Source of the DNA: Antedon bifida
Lineage: Eukaryota > Echinodermata > Crinoidea > Comatulida > Antedonidae
Assembly: GCA_963402885.1 (NCBI GenBank)
Contig: OY727094.1
Span: 12,464,501-12,528,500 of the forward strand
Direction of reading: 5' to 3'
DNA: 64,000 nucleotides
The notes beneath the pieces were generated by a model, which saw only the letters and a program-made list of their open reading frames with translations, was not told where the DNA came from and made no database searches. Made by a program: the position numbers and the translations under genes. Positions 1 through 11,204 of the stretch are shown piece by piece; within the stretch, counting starts at the first letter, position 1, and each line of letters opens with the position of its first letter.

Positions 1-3000
1 CCAGTGCGTACTAGATTGCCACACAGTCCCACACGTACACACGAGAATGGCGGTCGTTTACGTACATGATGTACAGGAATGGTAAGGCCAGTGCGTACTT
101 GAGTGCCACACAGTCCCACACGTACACATGGGAATGGCGGTCGTTTATGTACATGATGTACAGGAATGGTAAGGCCAGTGCGTACTTGAGTGCCACACAG
201 TCCCACACGTACACAGGGGAATGGCAGTCGTTTACGTACATGATGTACAGGAATGGTAAGGCCAGTGCGTACTTGAGTGCCACATAGTCCCACACGTACA
301 CAGGGGAATGGCGGTCGTTTATGTACATGATGTACAGGAATGGTAAGGCCAGTGTGTACTTGATTGCCACACAGTCCCACACGTACACAGGGGAATGGCG
401 GTCGTTTACGTACATGATGTACAGGAATGGTAAGGCCAGTGTGTACTTGATTGCCACACAGTCCCACACGTACACAGGGGCATGGCAGTCGTTTACGTAC
501 ATGATGTACAGGAATGGTAAGGCCAGTGCGTACTAGATTGCCACACAGTCCCACACGTACAAAGGGGAATGGCGGTCGTTTATGTACATGATGTACAGGA
601 ATGGTAAGGCCAGTGCGTACTAGATTGCCACACAGTCCCACACGTACACACGAGAATGGCGGTCGTTTACGTACATGATGTACAGGAATGGTAAGGCCAG
701 TGCGTACTTGAGTGCCACACAGTCCCACACGTACACATGGGAATGGCGGTCGTTTATGTACATGATGTACAGGAATGGTAAGGCCAGTGCGTACTTGATT
801 GCCACACAGTCCCACACGTACACAGGGGAATGGCGGTCGTTTACGTACATGATGTACAGGAATGGTAAGGCCAGTGCGTACTTGAGTGCCACACAGTCCC
901 ACACGTACACAGGGGAATGGCGGTCGTTTACGTACATGATGTACAGGAATGGTAAGGCCAGTGCGTACTTGATTGCCACACAGTCCCACACGTACACAGG
1001 GGAATGGTGGTCGTTTACGGACATGATGTACAGGAATGGTAAGGCCAGTGCGTACTTGAGTGCCACACAGTCCCACACGTACACAGGGGAATGGCGGTCG
1101 TTTACGTACATGATGTACAGGAATGGTAAGGCCAGTGCGTACTTGAGTGCCACACAGTCCCACACGTACACAGGGGAATGGCAGTCGTTTACGTACATGA
1201 TGTACAGGAATGGTAAGGCCAGTGCGTACTTGAGTGCCACATAGTCCCACACGTACACAGGGGAATGGCGGTCGTTTACGTACATGATGTACAGGAATGG
1301 TAAAGCCAGTGCGTACTTGATTGCCACAGTCCCACACGTACACAGGGGAATGGCGGTCGTTTACGTACATGATGTACAGGAATGGTAAGGCCAGTGCGTA
1401 CTTGATTGCCACACAGTCCCACACGTACACAGGGGAATGGCGGTCGTTTACGTACATGATGTACAGGAATGGTAAGGCCAGTGCGTACTTGATTGCCACA
1501 CAGTCCCACACGTACACAGGGGAATGGCGGTCGTTTACGTACATGATGTACAGGAGTGGTAAGGCCAGTGCGTACTTGAGTGCCACACAGTCCCACACGT
1601 ACACAGGGGAATGGCGGTCGTTTACGTACATGATGTACAGGAATGGTAAGGCCAGTGCGTATTAGATTGTCACACAGTCCCACACGTACACACGGGAATG
1701 GCGGTCGTTTACGTACATGATGTACATGAATGGTAAGGCCAGTGTGTACTTGATTACCACACAGTCCCACACGTACACACGGGAATGGCGGTCGTTTATG
1801 TACATGATGTACAGGAATGGTAAGGCCAGTGTGTACTTGATTGCCACACAGTCCCACACGTACACAGGAGAATGGCGGTCGTTTACGTACATGATGTGCA
1901 GGAATGGTAAGGCCAGTGCGTACTTGAGTGCCACACAGTCCCACACGTACACAGGGGAATGGCGGTCGTTTACGTACATGATGTGCAGGAATGGTAAGGC
2001 CAGTGCGTACTTGATTGCCACACAGTCCGACACGTACACAGGGGAATGGCGGTCGTTTACGTACATGATGTGCAGGAATGGTAAGGCCAGTGCGTACTTG
2101 ATTGCCACACAGTCCCACACGTACACAGGGGCATGGCGGTCGTTTACGTACATGATGTGCAGGAATGGTAGACCAGTGCGTACTTGATTGCCACACAGTC
2201 CCACACGTACACAGGGGAATGACAGTCGTTTACGTACATGATGTACAGGAATGGTAAGGCCAGTGCGTACTTGATTGCCACACAGTCCTAAACGTACACA
2301 CGGGAATGGCGGTCGTTTACGTACATGATGTGCAGGAATGGTAAGGCCAGTGCGTACTTGATTGCCACACAGTCCCACACGTACACATGAGAATGGCGGT
2401 TGTTTACGTACATGATGTACAGGAATGGTAAGGCCAGTGCGTACTAGATTGCTACAGTGCCACACGTACACAGGGGAATGGCGGTCGTTTACGTACATGA
2501 TGTACAGGAATGGTAAGGCCAGTGCGTACTAGATTGCCACACAGTCCCACACGTACACAGGGGAATGGCAGTCGTTTACGTACATGATGTACAGGAATGG
2601 TAAGGCCAGTGTGTACTTGATTGCCACACAGTCCCACACGTACACAGGGGAATGGCGGTCGTTTACGTACATGATGTACAGGAATGGTAAGGCCAGTGCG
2701 TACTTGATTGCCACACAGCCCCACACGTACACAGGGGAATGGCGGTCGTTTATGTACATGATGTACAGGAATGGTAAGACCAGTGCGTACTTGAGTGCCA
2801 CACAGTCCCACACGTACACACGGGAATGGCGGTCGTTTACGTACATGATGTACAGGAATGGTAAGGCCAGTGCGTACTTGATTGCCACACAGTCCCACAC
2901 GTACACAGGGGAATGGCGGTCGTTTATGTACATGATGTACAGGAATGGTAAGGCCAGTGCGTACTTGAGTGCCACACAGTCCCACACGTACACACGGGAA

Positions 3001-3797
3001 TGGCGGTCGTTTATGTACATGATGTACAGGAATGGTAAGGCCAGTGCGTACTTGATTGCCACACAGTCCCACACGTACACAGGGGAATGGCGGTCGTTTA
3101 TGTACATGATGTACAGGAATGGTAAGGCCAGTGTGTACTTGAGTGCCACACAGTCCTACACGTACACACGGGAATGGCGGTCGTTTACGTACATGATGTA
3201 CAGGAATGGTAAGGCCAGTGCGTACTTGAGTGCCACACAGTCCCACACGTACACAGGGGAATGGCGCTCGTTTATGTACATGATGTACAGGAATGGTAAG
3301 GCCAGTGCGTACTTGATTGCCACACAGTCCCACACGTACACAGGGGAATGGCGGTCGTTTATGTACATGATACAGGAATGGTAAGGCCAATGCGTACTTG
3401 ATTACCACATAGTCCCACACGTACACAGGGGAATGGCTGTCGTTTATGTACATGATACAGGAATGGTAAGGCCAATGCGTACTTGATTACCACATAGTCC
3501 CACACGTACACAGGGGAATGGCGGTCGTTTACGTACATGATGTACAGGAATGGCAAGGCCAGTGCGTACTTGAGTGCCACACAGTCCCACACGTACACAC
3601 GGGAATGGCGGTCGTTTACGTACATGATGTACAGGAATGGTAAGGCCAGTGTGTACTTGATTGCCACACAGTCCCACACGTACACAGGGGAATGGCGGTC
3701 GTTTATGTACATGATGTACAGGAATGGTAAGGCCAGTGCGTACTTGATTGCCACACAGTCCCACACGTACACAGGGGAATGGCGGTCGTTTATGTAC
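1..3797. repeat. 87-bp tandem satellite array (about 43 copies, left end cut)
   Basis: An 87-bp unit repeats head to tail from base 1 to about 3797 with scattered point changes and a few 2-3 bp indels (e.g. near 1325, 2455, 3370, 3455). Each unit carries the near-palindrome GTACATGATGTAC. Because 87 is divisible by three and the consensus lacks stops, long open frames appear on both strands: a 29-residue repeat on minus and another on plus. They have no start context, splice sites or stable ends and are broken by indels, so I do not call them genes. A run of about 31 bases of the unit, with one 1-bp gap, recurs once at 7037-7068 in the ORF1 region of the neighbouring LINE, and again at 25628-25659, suggesting where the unit came from. 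Confidence 0.95.
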
Positions 3798-4102
3798 ATT
3801 TGTGATTTCTTTCTTTATTCATCCAAAAAATACATAAACATAACATTATAATATAAAACATTAAAATAATTGGATAAAAAGGAAGAAGAGAAAAGGCAAC
3901 TTCATGCCTATCTAGCTCTACTCCCTGTAGGCCTATAACTAAAACATTTCAATTTTATTGAAATCAAACAAATCATATTATGATAGAATTTAATTACTAA
4001 TAAATAATAGTATAATAGTAATAATAATAATAGATGTATACAATTATATATATATACACAAATCAGGCACAGAACATTAATTCTAAACCGCCCGGTTTAT
4101 AC

Positions 4103-4178
<76 letters not shown>

Positions 4179-4300
4179 CATACTGTAAATTATATATATA
4201 TATACATACATACACACATACATACACCATTCCGTTTCAATTGTATATACATACACATACACACATGTATATATTAATGCCATACATTTACTCATAAATG
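3798..4300 (-). mobile_element. 3' untranslated tail of the CR1-like LINE (copy A), with TA microsatellite
   Basis: This gap lies directly downstream of the minus-strand LINE ORF2 remnant and directly abuts the satellite. It is AT-rich and has no ORF other than those forced by the (TA)n run at about 4104-4174 and the TACA/CACA-rich tract at about 4200-4270. On the minus strand an AATAAA-type word sits at about 3813-3820, near the satellite junction, as expected of a retrotransposon 3' end. From 4011 rightward the sequence is repeated at 22716. The TA run is much shorter there, and about 70 bp around 4048-4105 is absent. Confidence 0.6.
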
Positions 4301-6612
4301 TTATGACTCCAACAGGAGTTCTATGACTTTGGTTTTAAAATGTTTCCTATATTTAATTTCCCGGACTTGTATTGGTATTTCGTTCCATATTTTCGTTCCT
4401 ATACAGGTAATGGAAAATTGGCCGGATGTACTATTTGCCTTAGGTTGGTATAGATTTCCCTTACATTTTTGTCTAGTTTCATGTGAATGGGTGATAAGTG
4501 TTACATATTCGTTTAGATCATGAGGCAATTTATCGTGATACAAATCAAACATGAATAAGGAAATACATAATTTGTGTAACTTAAATACATCTAGCAAATT
4601 AAATTGTTTAAATAAAGGTTGAGAATGGGAGGTAAAGTCACTAAAAGAAATTGCTCTCACTGCCATTTTCTGAAGTAAAAAGATAGGTTGTAAATACGAT
4701 GAATAAGTGCTTCCCCAAATCTCAAGGCCATACATGATATGTGGTTGTATAAATGATTTGTAAATTAATAAAAGAATATTCTGTGGAAGAAAATGTCTCA
4801 ATTTAAAAATGATTCCAATCTTTCTTTTAATAGTAGTTCTAATTTTCTCTATGTGGTTTTAATTCTAACATTCGGACATTAACTAATGTTTCAAATATTT
4901 TGGCTAAAATTGGTAGAACAGAAATAGGCCAGTAATTGTTGATAACATCTTTTTCTTCCTTCTTAAAAATAGGATACACCTTTGTTATTTTCAGAGCATC
5001 TGGGAAGATCCCATTATTAAATGATAAATTAAATACATGCTCAAGTGGTCTACTAATATGGGAAGCAGAGTCTTTGACTAGACGCCCAGACATGTAATCA
5101 TAACCAGATGACTTTTTTATATCTATATTTTAAATTAGATTTTCAATTTCATAATGTGTAATTGGTTTCAAGAAAAAAGAAGGCGTTATAGGATTTTGTA
5201 AATAATCAGAAGGTGGTGTCGAGTTTTCATTAATTTTGCTGGCTAAATTTGGCCCTATATTAACAAAATAATTATTGAAAGTTGAAGAACAATTTTCTGG
5301 ACCGTTACTTATTTGTTCACCCATGTCATTGACTCTGAGTGTATCGAGAGGATTTCCGTGATCATTAGAGTTAGATCCTTTAATTAGCATGTTTATATTG
5401 TTCCATATTTTTCCACTATCGTTTTTACAATTTCTGAACAGTTTACCGTAATATATTTTTTTAGCCTTTCTGATTACACTTGTTAATATATTTCTGTACT
5501 TCTTATAGCATGAAAATATCTCTGGATTAAAATTCCTTTTTATACACTTTGAGTACATTTTGTTCTTTTTGTTTATGCTTGTCTTGATTGCTTTGGAAAG
5601 CCAAGGTTTATCCACATGCTGTTTCTTTAGATTTTGCGTTGTAATTGGGGCATGTTTATCACAAACATTCAGAAATATATCATTAAAATTATTATAGGCT
5701 GTATTTGTATAATTGGTATCATACACGTCACGCCAATTACAATAAGCCAGTTCAGAAATAAAATGTTCAACTTTATAATTTTTAAAGTTTCTGTTTGTTA
5801 TAGTTATTGGCTTATCTTTTATTCTTAGGCCTAATGTAAAATATTCAAAAACAGCAAAAATAGGAAAATGGTCAGATATGTCTGTATAAATTGTACCGGA
5901 ATGTATTTTAAATTTATGAATATTTGTATAAATATGATCAATTATTGTACTAGTAGTAAGCGTTTTTCTTGTTGGACTGTTTATAAGTTGAGTCATGCAA
6001 ATGCAATCCATTATTGAGAAAAAGTTATTATTAAGTGTGTTGTTGTCATTTGCATCCAAATTAAAATCCCCTAAGAGAATACAGTCCGTTTTATCAATGT
6101 TATTTTCCTTTAATGTATGAATAAGACTGTCTTGAAATTCTTTAATATTAGTATTTGGTTTTCGGTAGATAACACCTACAAGGATTTCAGAATTATTACT
6201 ATTTGCAACTTTTAACCACAAGGACTCAGTATGGGAAACATTGGCTTTTACAAGTTTATAATTTAAAGAAGAATGAATGTAGGCACCTACGCCGCCCCCC
6301 ACGAGAATCCTCTCGACATACAACTTCTAAATTATAATTCTGTAGCCGGTAAAGCTCAGGTTGGGAAATATTCCATACCTCTGAAATACCAATAATATTG
6401 AATTTATATTTTAATATTTAATTATTTTATATTATACAGGTTTCATAAAATAAATCGAGATTGTCGTAATTTTTACTTAAGGAGCGAATATTAACCTGTG
6501 AAGCGGAAAAGGCTTTATCTTGATAATTCATAAAGTTTTGATCAAAGTTATATGTATTTTGAACTGAATGCTTGACATTAAAGATATTAATTTCATTTTC
6601 TATGTTATTCAT
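4301..6612 (-). pseudogene. CR1/Jockey-like LINE ORF2 remnant, RT core deleted (copy A)
   Basis: Read on the minus strand, this is a non-LTR retrotransposon ORF2. The N-terminal endonuclease begins with the NIRSL word near 6490 and continues with IIGISEVW near 6380 (catalytic Glu). Then come YRKPN, LLGDFNLD, IDHIYTN and SDHFPI within 5130-6323. The start of the reverse transcriptase follows at 4839-5093 (GIFPDALK, YPIFKK, PISVLP). The catalytic core, including the YADD box, is missing: the frame jumps straight to the C-terminal thumb region at 4301-4801 (QPHIMYGLEIWG, KIWNEIP). Other lesions are stops near 6427 and a six-G run near 6298 that shifts the frame; copy B has five Gs and stays in frame. 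The element cannot be autonomous. Assignment to CR1/Jockey rather than another APE-type clade is by word recognition only. Confidence 0.85.
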
Positions 6613-6851
6613 TTGTTTTGTTAAGAATGAAGAAAAGAAAAAAAATAAAAAGAAACAAAAAATTATCGAAAGGTGATGCTAACGGTATAATAATCGAGGT
6701 CACATTAGTTTCAATTTCAAAATCGTGCTTAGTGAACATACCTAATGATAATACATTTCTTTTAAAAATTAAATTACAAACAGTTATAAATGGTATTGTA
6801 AAATTCCGTGCATAACCATCGTATATCTATCTTTGGATTTAATAACATATA

Positions 6852-7040
6852 TTATAGATTGTTTAGTTCAGCCAATGTAAGAATGGTTAATTTTACTTCC
6901 CTGTCATTTCTGACTACTGTCGCCATCACCTTTCCATCGATTGACCATACGCTCTTTGTGCTTGGGTGCTTCTTGGCTTCAGCAAGTAGATTCCTTCTGT
7001 TCCATGTCAGGTCCTCTTGGATTGAAATACCACAATACAT
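6852..7040 (-). pseudogene. LINE ORF1 C-terminal fragment (copy A)
   Basis: This is a 62-residue minus-strand frame upstream of the ORF2 remnant. The stretch IQEDLTWNRRNLLAEAK, followed by KSVWSIDGK, matches the C-terminal pattern common in LINE ORF1 and baculovirus FP25-like proteins (DLT..NR.LL..A....KS.W..DGKI). It is therefore taken as the tail of ORF1 of the same element, with ORF1 preceding ORF2 in the usual order. The N-terminal part of ORF1 is not recognisable. The segment just upstream in sense (plus 7037-7068) is nearly identical to part of the 87-bp satellite unit. The copy at 25443-25631 encodes the same protein. Confidence 0.6.
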
Positions 7041-7068
7041 GATGTACAGGATGGTAAGGCCAGTGTAT

Positions 7069-7763
7069 TACGTGTGTTACGTGGTATACAAGTGTAATGT
7101 ATTGTATGGAAAAGAAGTTCACTTGTTGGGATCTGAAATATGGACGTGTTTAATTCAAATAAATAACAGAATGACTGATACAAATGTTTAGCAAGCTCAT
7201 GGCTTTGTAATGGGATAAATGCAGAAGAAAGGTAAATAAAAAGTAGCCATGTAAGAATGTTCATAATCTGTGTGGTACATGAAAAGGAAAGAAAGCCTTC
7301 CATAGGAATTTGATTTTTCCAAACGCCTCTTAAACAAAATAGCATTTATTGCATGGAAGCATCTAATACTACTTTTGTACCGGTAGGTAACGTCATCAGA
7401 GAGATTAAACTTGGCATAATAATAATCTTGATTGGAAATCACACCTTTATATCGTTAGCACTCATGTCAAACAATGTGTCCAAGAATAATGAACAAAACA
7501 AAATCTTTAAAATGACAATAAGTCAAAAGCAATTAAAAATAAATAAAAGATTATGTAATAACAATATATAAGAACACAACAACACAAACATGACTTATGG
7601 CATTGAATTATGTTCAATATCATCAATAAATAAAGATGATCGTTTTTTCCATAACGTTTTACATAATGATTTACAAATGTCCACCTCCACACAGAATGCT
7701 GTCGTAGTGGTGCTTTAGGTGACAGGCTGTCACATCTGCCATTCGATTGGCTCCTAACAACGA
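7069..7763. other. Unassigned AT-rich segment, copy A
   Basis: Several 70-110 residue frames lie here on both strands, including 7007-7345 and 7197-7442 on minus. None shows a recognisable domain. They differ between the copies by indels (an 8-bp insertion near 25778 and a deletion in copy B opposite about 7543-7560), which argues against coding constraint. I see nothing else here except minisatellite-related bases at the left edge. Confidence 0.4.
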
Positions 7764-8093
7764 ATGAGAGAAAAAACAACAATGGACGTTCCAACGACGC
7801 TCAACATCACCATTAGACCGTCTGAACCACTCCATTTCGTTGTTGGAACACGTTGGTGCATTCTTGCTGACCGACCGCGTAACGTTTGTGACAGCCATAC
7901 AACTGATTCCGTTCGACAAGATCACAAACGAAGAAGAAGTATGTGGAGTCTGGTTTGGCTGGTTGGGAATGCCAATAAAACAGATATCAACAGAATAATG
8001 AAGGTGGAACGGATAGTTGGTTGTTGCCAGAAGTCGGTGTCCGAGGCTTACAATAGTAAAATATCTAAAATGACCCAGAAATGTATGTTGTAG
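7764..8093 (+). pseudogene. Possible RT C-terminal (thumb) remnant or conserved small ORF, copy A
   Basis: A 109-residue plus-strand frame, extended to 124 residues in copy B (26318-26692), is conserved between the copies with few changes. The part reading GNANKTDINRIMKVERIVGC and then SVSEAYNSKISK resembles the region after the RT palm in some vertebrate and fish LINEs (GN....D...L..V...AG.I.G....L...Y..R...KA..I). That likeness is weak, and no palm motifs (YADD, QG) lie upstream. The opposite strand is also open over much of the stretch (7671-8108), so the coding strand is uncertain. I would treat it as a decayed mobile-element fragment unless a profile search says otherwise. Confidence 0.25.
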
Positions 8094-9030
8094 CCAACAT
8101 TTTGACATTGTATCGATTGGAACGCCTTAGAATACGAAACAGTATATATCTGAGCCAAAAAGTGAATTTTATGATTTTATTTAAAAGGCCTATGAAGTCA
8201 CAAAGAACGTCATCTTCGGCATGTCTTCGTCACCCAAACAAAGTTCAAAGCTCAAAATGATCATGAAGATGATGGATTTGTAAGTGAACATGTGATATTT
8301 TCTCTTCAAGAAATTGATACCAAATTTGACCGTTTTGGAGTAACTGTTTAGATTTTACAGTCGAAAAGTGTAAATTTACAAATCGTGAACTTGACCATGC
8401 GAACGATTATATAGTGAAAAGGAATGTGTTTTGAAACTCGTGACATTGTCAATGTTCATGTGCCTCAAAAACCCATGGTTACAACAATGCCATGATTCGG
8501 ACACCTGGGGATTTCAAAGTTCATAGTTGGTAAAACTAAGCCGTCAGACAGATAGATGCACTATAAGACTAAACGACGATGTTGTTCAATCAATGGCATA
8601 CACTCAACGCTCAAGATCCCCTTCCTAACACTCGCACCATCTACAGTACACGAATGGCTTAATTGTCATGCTGCTGCATGCGTCATGCGGCATTGGACAC
8701 TTTCACCCATGAACATCTCCAGCCAATGTGAGTACGTCAATTAATGTGCAACATCAAAACAGTTCAAGACATGTGCCAGTACATTGAAATTACTTCAGCA
8801 TGCCTTCAACAAACACTGCATGCAGCCAAAGTAATTGTACCTGTTCATTTTGCTAACACCTTCATCTTGTAATTATTGTCCAACACTAGCATTAACCTGT
8901 AACTCATACCCCCAAACCTTCATTTCAGATAGATGTTTTATATAAATTTCATTCTTTCTTATTCCAGATATCACCATGCTAGCACAATAGCCCTTCCATC
9001 TGTCCAGACGAAACACATGGCATCCGAAAA
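8094..9030. other. Gap without a recognised gene, copy A
   Basis: This is non-repetitive sequence matching copy B at about 26693-27690. A 62-residue plus frame at 8556-8744 is identical in copy B (27194-27382), but it has no recognisable domain and no promoter signal that I can see. Copy B carries a short insertion near 26828-26870 and replaces a few bases near 26985-27000. I see no RNA gene or inverted repeat here. Confidence 0.4.
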
Positions 9031-9736
9031 ACTCTGGATGATGCGTCTAAAGTCAGATACCACGGTGTGTAGATGACGTCAGTATATGGGTTCTGGATGA
9101 TGCGTCTAAAGGCAGATACCACGGTGTGTAGATGACGTCAGTATATGGGTTCTGGATGATGCGTCTAAAGTCAGATACCACGCACGGTGTGTAGATGACG
9201 TCAGTATATGAGTTCTGGATGATGCGTCTAAAGGCAGATACCACGTTGTGTAGATGACGTCAGTATATGGGTTCTGGATGATGCGTCTAAAGTCAGATAC
9301 CACGGTGTGTAGATGACGTCAGTATATGGGTTCTGGATGATGCGTCTAAAGGCAGATACCACGGTGTGTAAATGACGTCAGTATATGGGTTCTGGATGAT
9401 GCGTCTAAAGTCAGATACCACGGTGTGTAGATGACGTCAGTATATGGGTTCTGGATGATGCGTCTAAACGCAGATACCACGTTGTGTAGATGACGTCAGT
9501 ATATGAGTTCTTGATGATGCGTCTAAAGTCAGATATCACGGTGTGTAGATGACGTCAGTATATGGGTTCTGGATGATGCGTCTAAACGCAGATACCACGT
9601 TGTTTAGATGACGTCAGTATATGAGTTCTTGATGATGCGTCTAAAGTCAGATATCACGGTGTGTAGATGACGTCAGTATATGGGTTCTGGATGATGCGTC
9701 TAAAGGCAGATACCACGGTGTGTAGATGACGTCAGT
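9031..9736. repeat. 59-bp minisatellite, 12 units, each with a TGACGTCA palindrome (copy A)
   Basis: Units start (at CTGGATGATGCG or CTTGATGATGCG) at 9034, 9093, 9152, 9215, 9274, 9333, 9392, 9451, 9510, 9569, 9628 and 9687. The spacing is 59 bp except for one 63-bp step caused by a 4-bp insertion. Every unit contains GATGACGTCAGT, i.e. the full cAMP-response-element palindrome TGACGTCA. Alternating variants (AAAGTC, AAAGGC, AAACGC) indicate higher-order dimers or trimers. Short minus-strand frames through the array are artefacts. Confidence 0.95.
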
Positions 9737-9908
9737 GGTTCGATAAAAAGACAACGTACATAATGTACTTGTTTTTATTTTATTTTTGTAAATACAAATA
9801 ATGGAGGTTATATACATAAGTATCCTCAACACGAGTCTCGAGCTATTTTTCAAAAAAACTCAATACATACACGGTCTGATATATCTTTGTGTTATTCCAA
9901 AAATACGA

Positions 9909-10393
9909 TCAATTTCTGGTACATCGGAAGCTGGTTTTCAGAACACCGTCACATAGGCATAATGTATAATCTATTCGATAAGTTCGAAGATGACAACAGT
10001 GAACCTCAACCGAACAGAAATTGGTGTCGGGAAGCGTCACTATTTTCAGTTCATATGCAGTATCCGTACAAAGGAACACATAGCTCGTATACGGCATATA
10101 ATGTCTCACGCGCTTGTTTGTTGTATTTTCTTTGTGTCTCCAAATGAAAACATTTTTATGGTACACTACTATTGCGTAGACAAGTTTTCCAGTTGCATCT
10201 TCTGTTCACAAATTCTCCACCAAAGCAGGCAGCCTTCAACGTCTCGGTTTGGTAGCATTTTGCAAGCAAATATTTGCTTGTCGTTTACGCGAGCGATTAT
10301 CTTTTGCCGTTTTATGGTCAATTTTATAGATGAACGTTCGGCTACATACTGTCCAAACAACATCGGCTTACAGATTTCGTTGCCGTAAATCAC
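9909..10393 (-). CDS. Unidentified conserved ORF pair (copy A)
   Basis: Two minus-strand frames follow each other in the same reading frame: 10169-10393 (74 residues) and 9909-10166 (85 residues), separated by two consecutive TAG codons. The first is identical to 28443-28667 in copy B. The second differs by one residue plus an in-frame 12-bp deletion opposite about 9940-9951. The 74-residue product contains IARVNDKQIFACKMLPNRD and a WW pair, and is basic in its first half. I do not recognise a family. The plus strand is open over the same interval (9990-10388), so strand choice rests only on the in-frame succession. These may be pieces of one larger gene interrupted by stops. Confidence 0.3.
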
Positions 10394-10944
10394 TCCCTGG
10401 CACGATGACAGGTGTTTAGCAAACGCGTTGACTTAACTTCAAATTTCTTGGTGTATCCAATCATTATACGTTTCACCTGTTTGTAAAGTGCTCTGTAAAG
10501 TCGTCTGTAAAGTTACAACGTGGTGACGTCTCTGAACGTCAATATCAGTCTACCATCACTCTCGGCAAACATGAAAATCCGTTAGGCTTCATGAATCGAA
10601 ACTGGTACTTGGATACTCATTACACGATCTTTTAAGATTAAAAGATTAAAATTGTCGGGACGAAACTCTTAAAATCTGTTCCAACTCTTTACCATCCCGC
10701 ATTGCTTAGTACATTGAAAAAGACTCTTTTCTGTTAAAAACTATCGACAATCATCTTCTGTCATTATGATGATGTTGAAAGCCATTAATGACAAAAATTA
10801 TAAAAAACTATTATTATATTTTGTTTATTATATAATGTGAGGAAAGCACGCAAGCTATGTTTAGACAATGCTGAAGTACAAATTTTAAAAAAAAAACGGA
10901 AAACGCTGGCTACTCCTCAAGTCGGTTATGTTCCCCATCCCGGC
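10394..10944. other. Upstream region of the F-box ORF, no gene seen
   Basis: About 550 bp matches copy B (28668-29217) almost base for base. It contains a short direct triplication of the word TGTAAAG at about 10481-10515 and several TGACG half-sites. There is no ORF above background. Its close conservation may reflect promoter function or simply recent duplication. Confidence 0.35.
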
Positions 10945-10951
10945 ATATAAA
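10945..10951 (+). promoter_or_regulatory. TATA box of the F-box ORF (copy A)
   Basis: TATAAAT lies 53 bp before the ATG of the F-box ORF, in CGGCATATAAATGG, downstream of a C-rich patch. It is present unchanged in copy B at 29219-29225. The spacing leaves room for a short leader. Confidence 0.5.
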
Positions 10952-11003
10952 TGGATTTTCACGTTCTATCGAATGTCAGAGTCGGCCGAATAACAAGCAA
11001 AGA

Positions 11004-11204
11004 ATGGCAGGAGGACGAAGGAAACTGTCAACCGAAATGCTGCTGCACATTTTCTCGTTCTTGGATTACGTGTCGATGGTACAGTTGGCCAATTCAAGTC
11101 CCTTTATAACCACATGCCTCTATAGTTATTTCTGCCTTAACCTAATAGGAACAAAAATAATGAATCCGGCTACCATTGGCACGGCCACCAGTCAGGCACA
11201 TTGA
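11004..11204 (+). CDS. Short F-box domain protein (copy A)
   Basis: This is a 66-residue ORF. Residues 5-35 read RRKLSTEMLLHIFSFLDYVS and continue MVQLANSS, which fits the F-box pattern (L..E.L..IFSFLD...L..L). F-box proteins normally bind Skp1 and recruit substrates to SCF ubiquitin ligases through a C-terminal substrate-binding domain; none is present here before the stop. The ATG sits in CAAAGAATGG (purine at -3, G at +4), behind a TATA box. Copy B (29278-29478) differs by one residue (S/K near the end). Possibilities are the first exon of a spliced gene, a stand-alone viral-type F-box protein, or a truncated remnant. The F-box call is good, completeness is unknown. Confidence 0.55.
   Translation: MAGGRRKLSTEMLLHIFSFLDYVSMVQLANSSPFITTCLYSYFCLNLIGTKIMNPATIGTATSQAH

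Noticed and set aside
1..3797. CRISPR-like array
   Set aside because: Units are contiguous without unique spacers, and the genome is eukaryotic.
11..3851. Long ORFs through the 87-bp array as repeat-protein genes
   Set aside because: They are open on both strands because the period is a multiple of three, they are broken by indels, and there are no start, splice or stop contexts consistent with a gene.
4034..4297. ORFs rich in Tyr-Ile (YIYIYI) on both strands
   Set aside because: Translation of a (TA)n microsatellite.
9053..9853. Minus-strand ORFs with repeated DFRRIIQNPYTDVIYT-like peptide
   Set aside because: Frames through the 59-bp minisatellite; they shift between units because 59 is not divisible by three.
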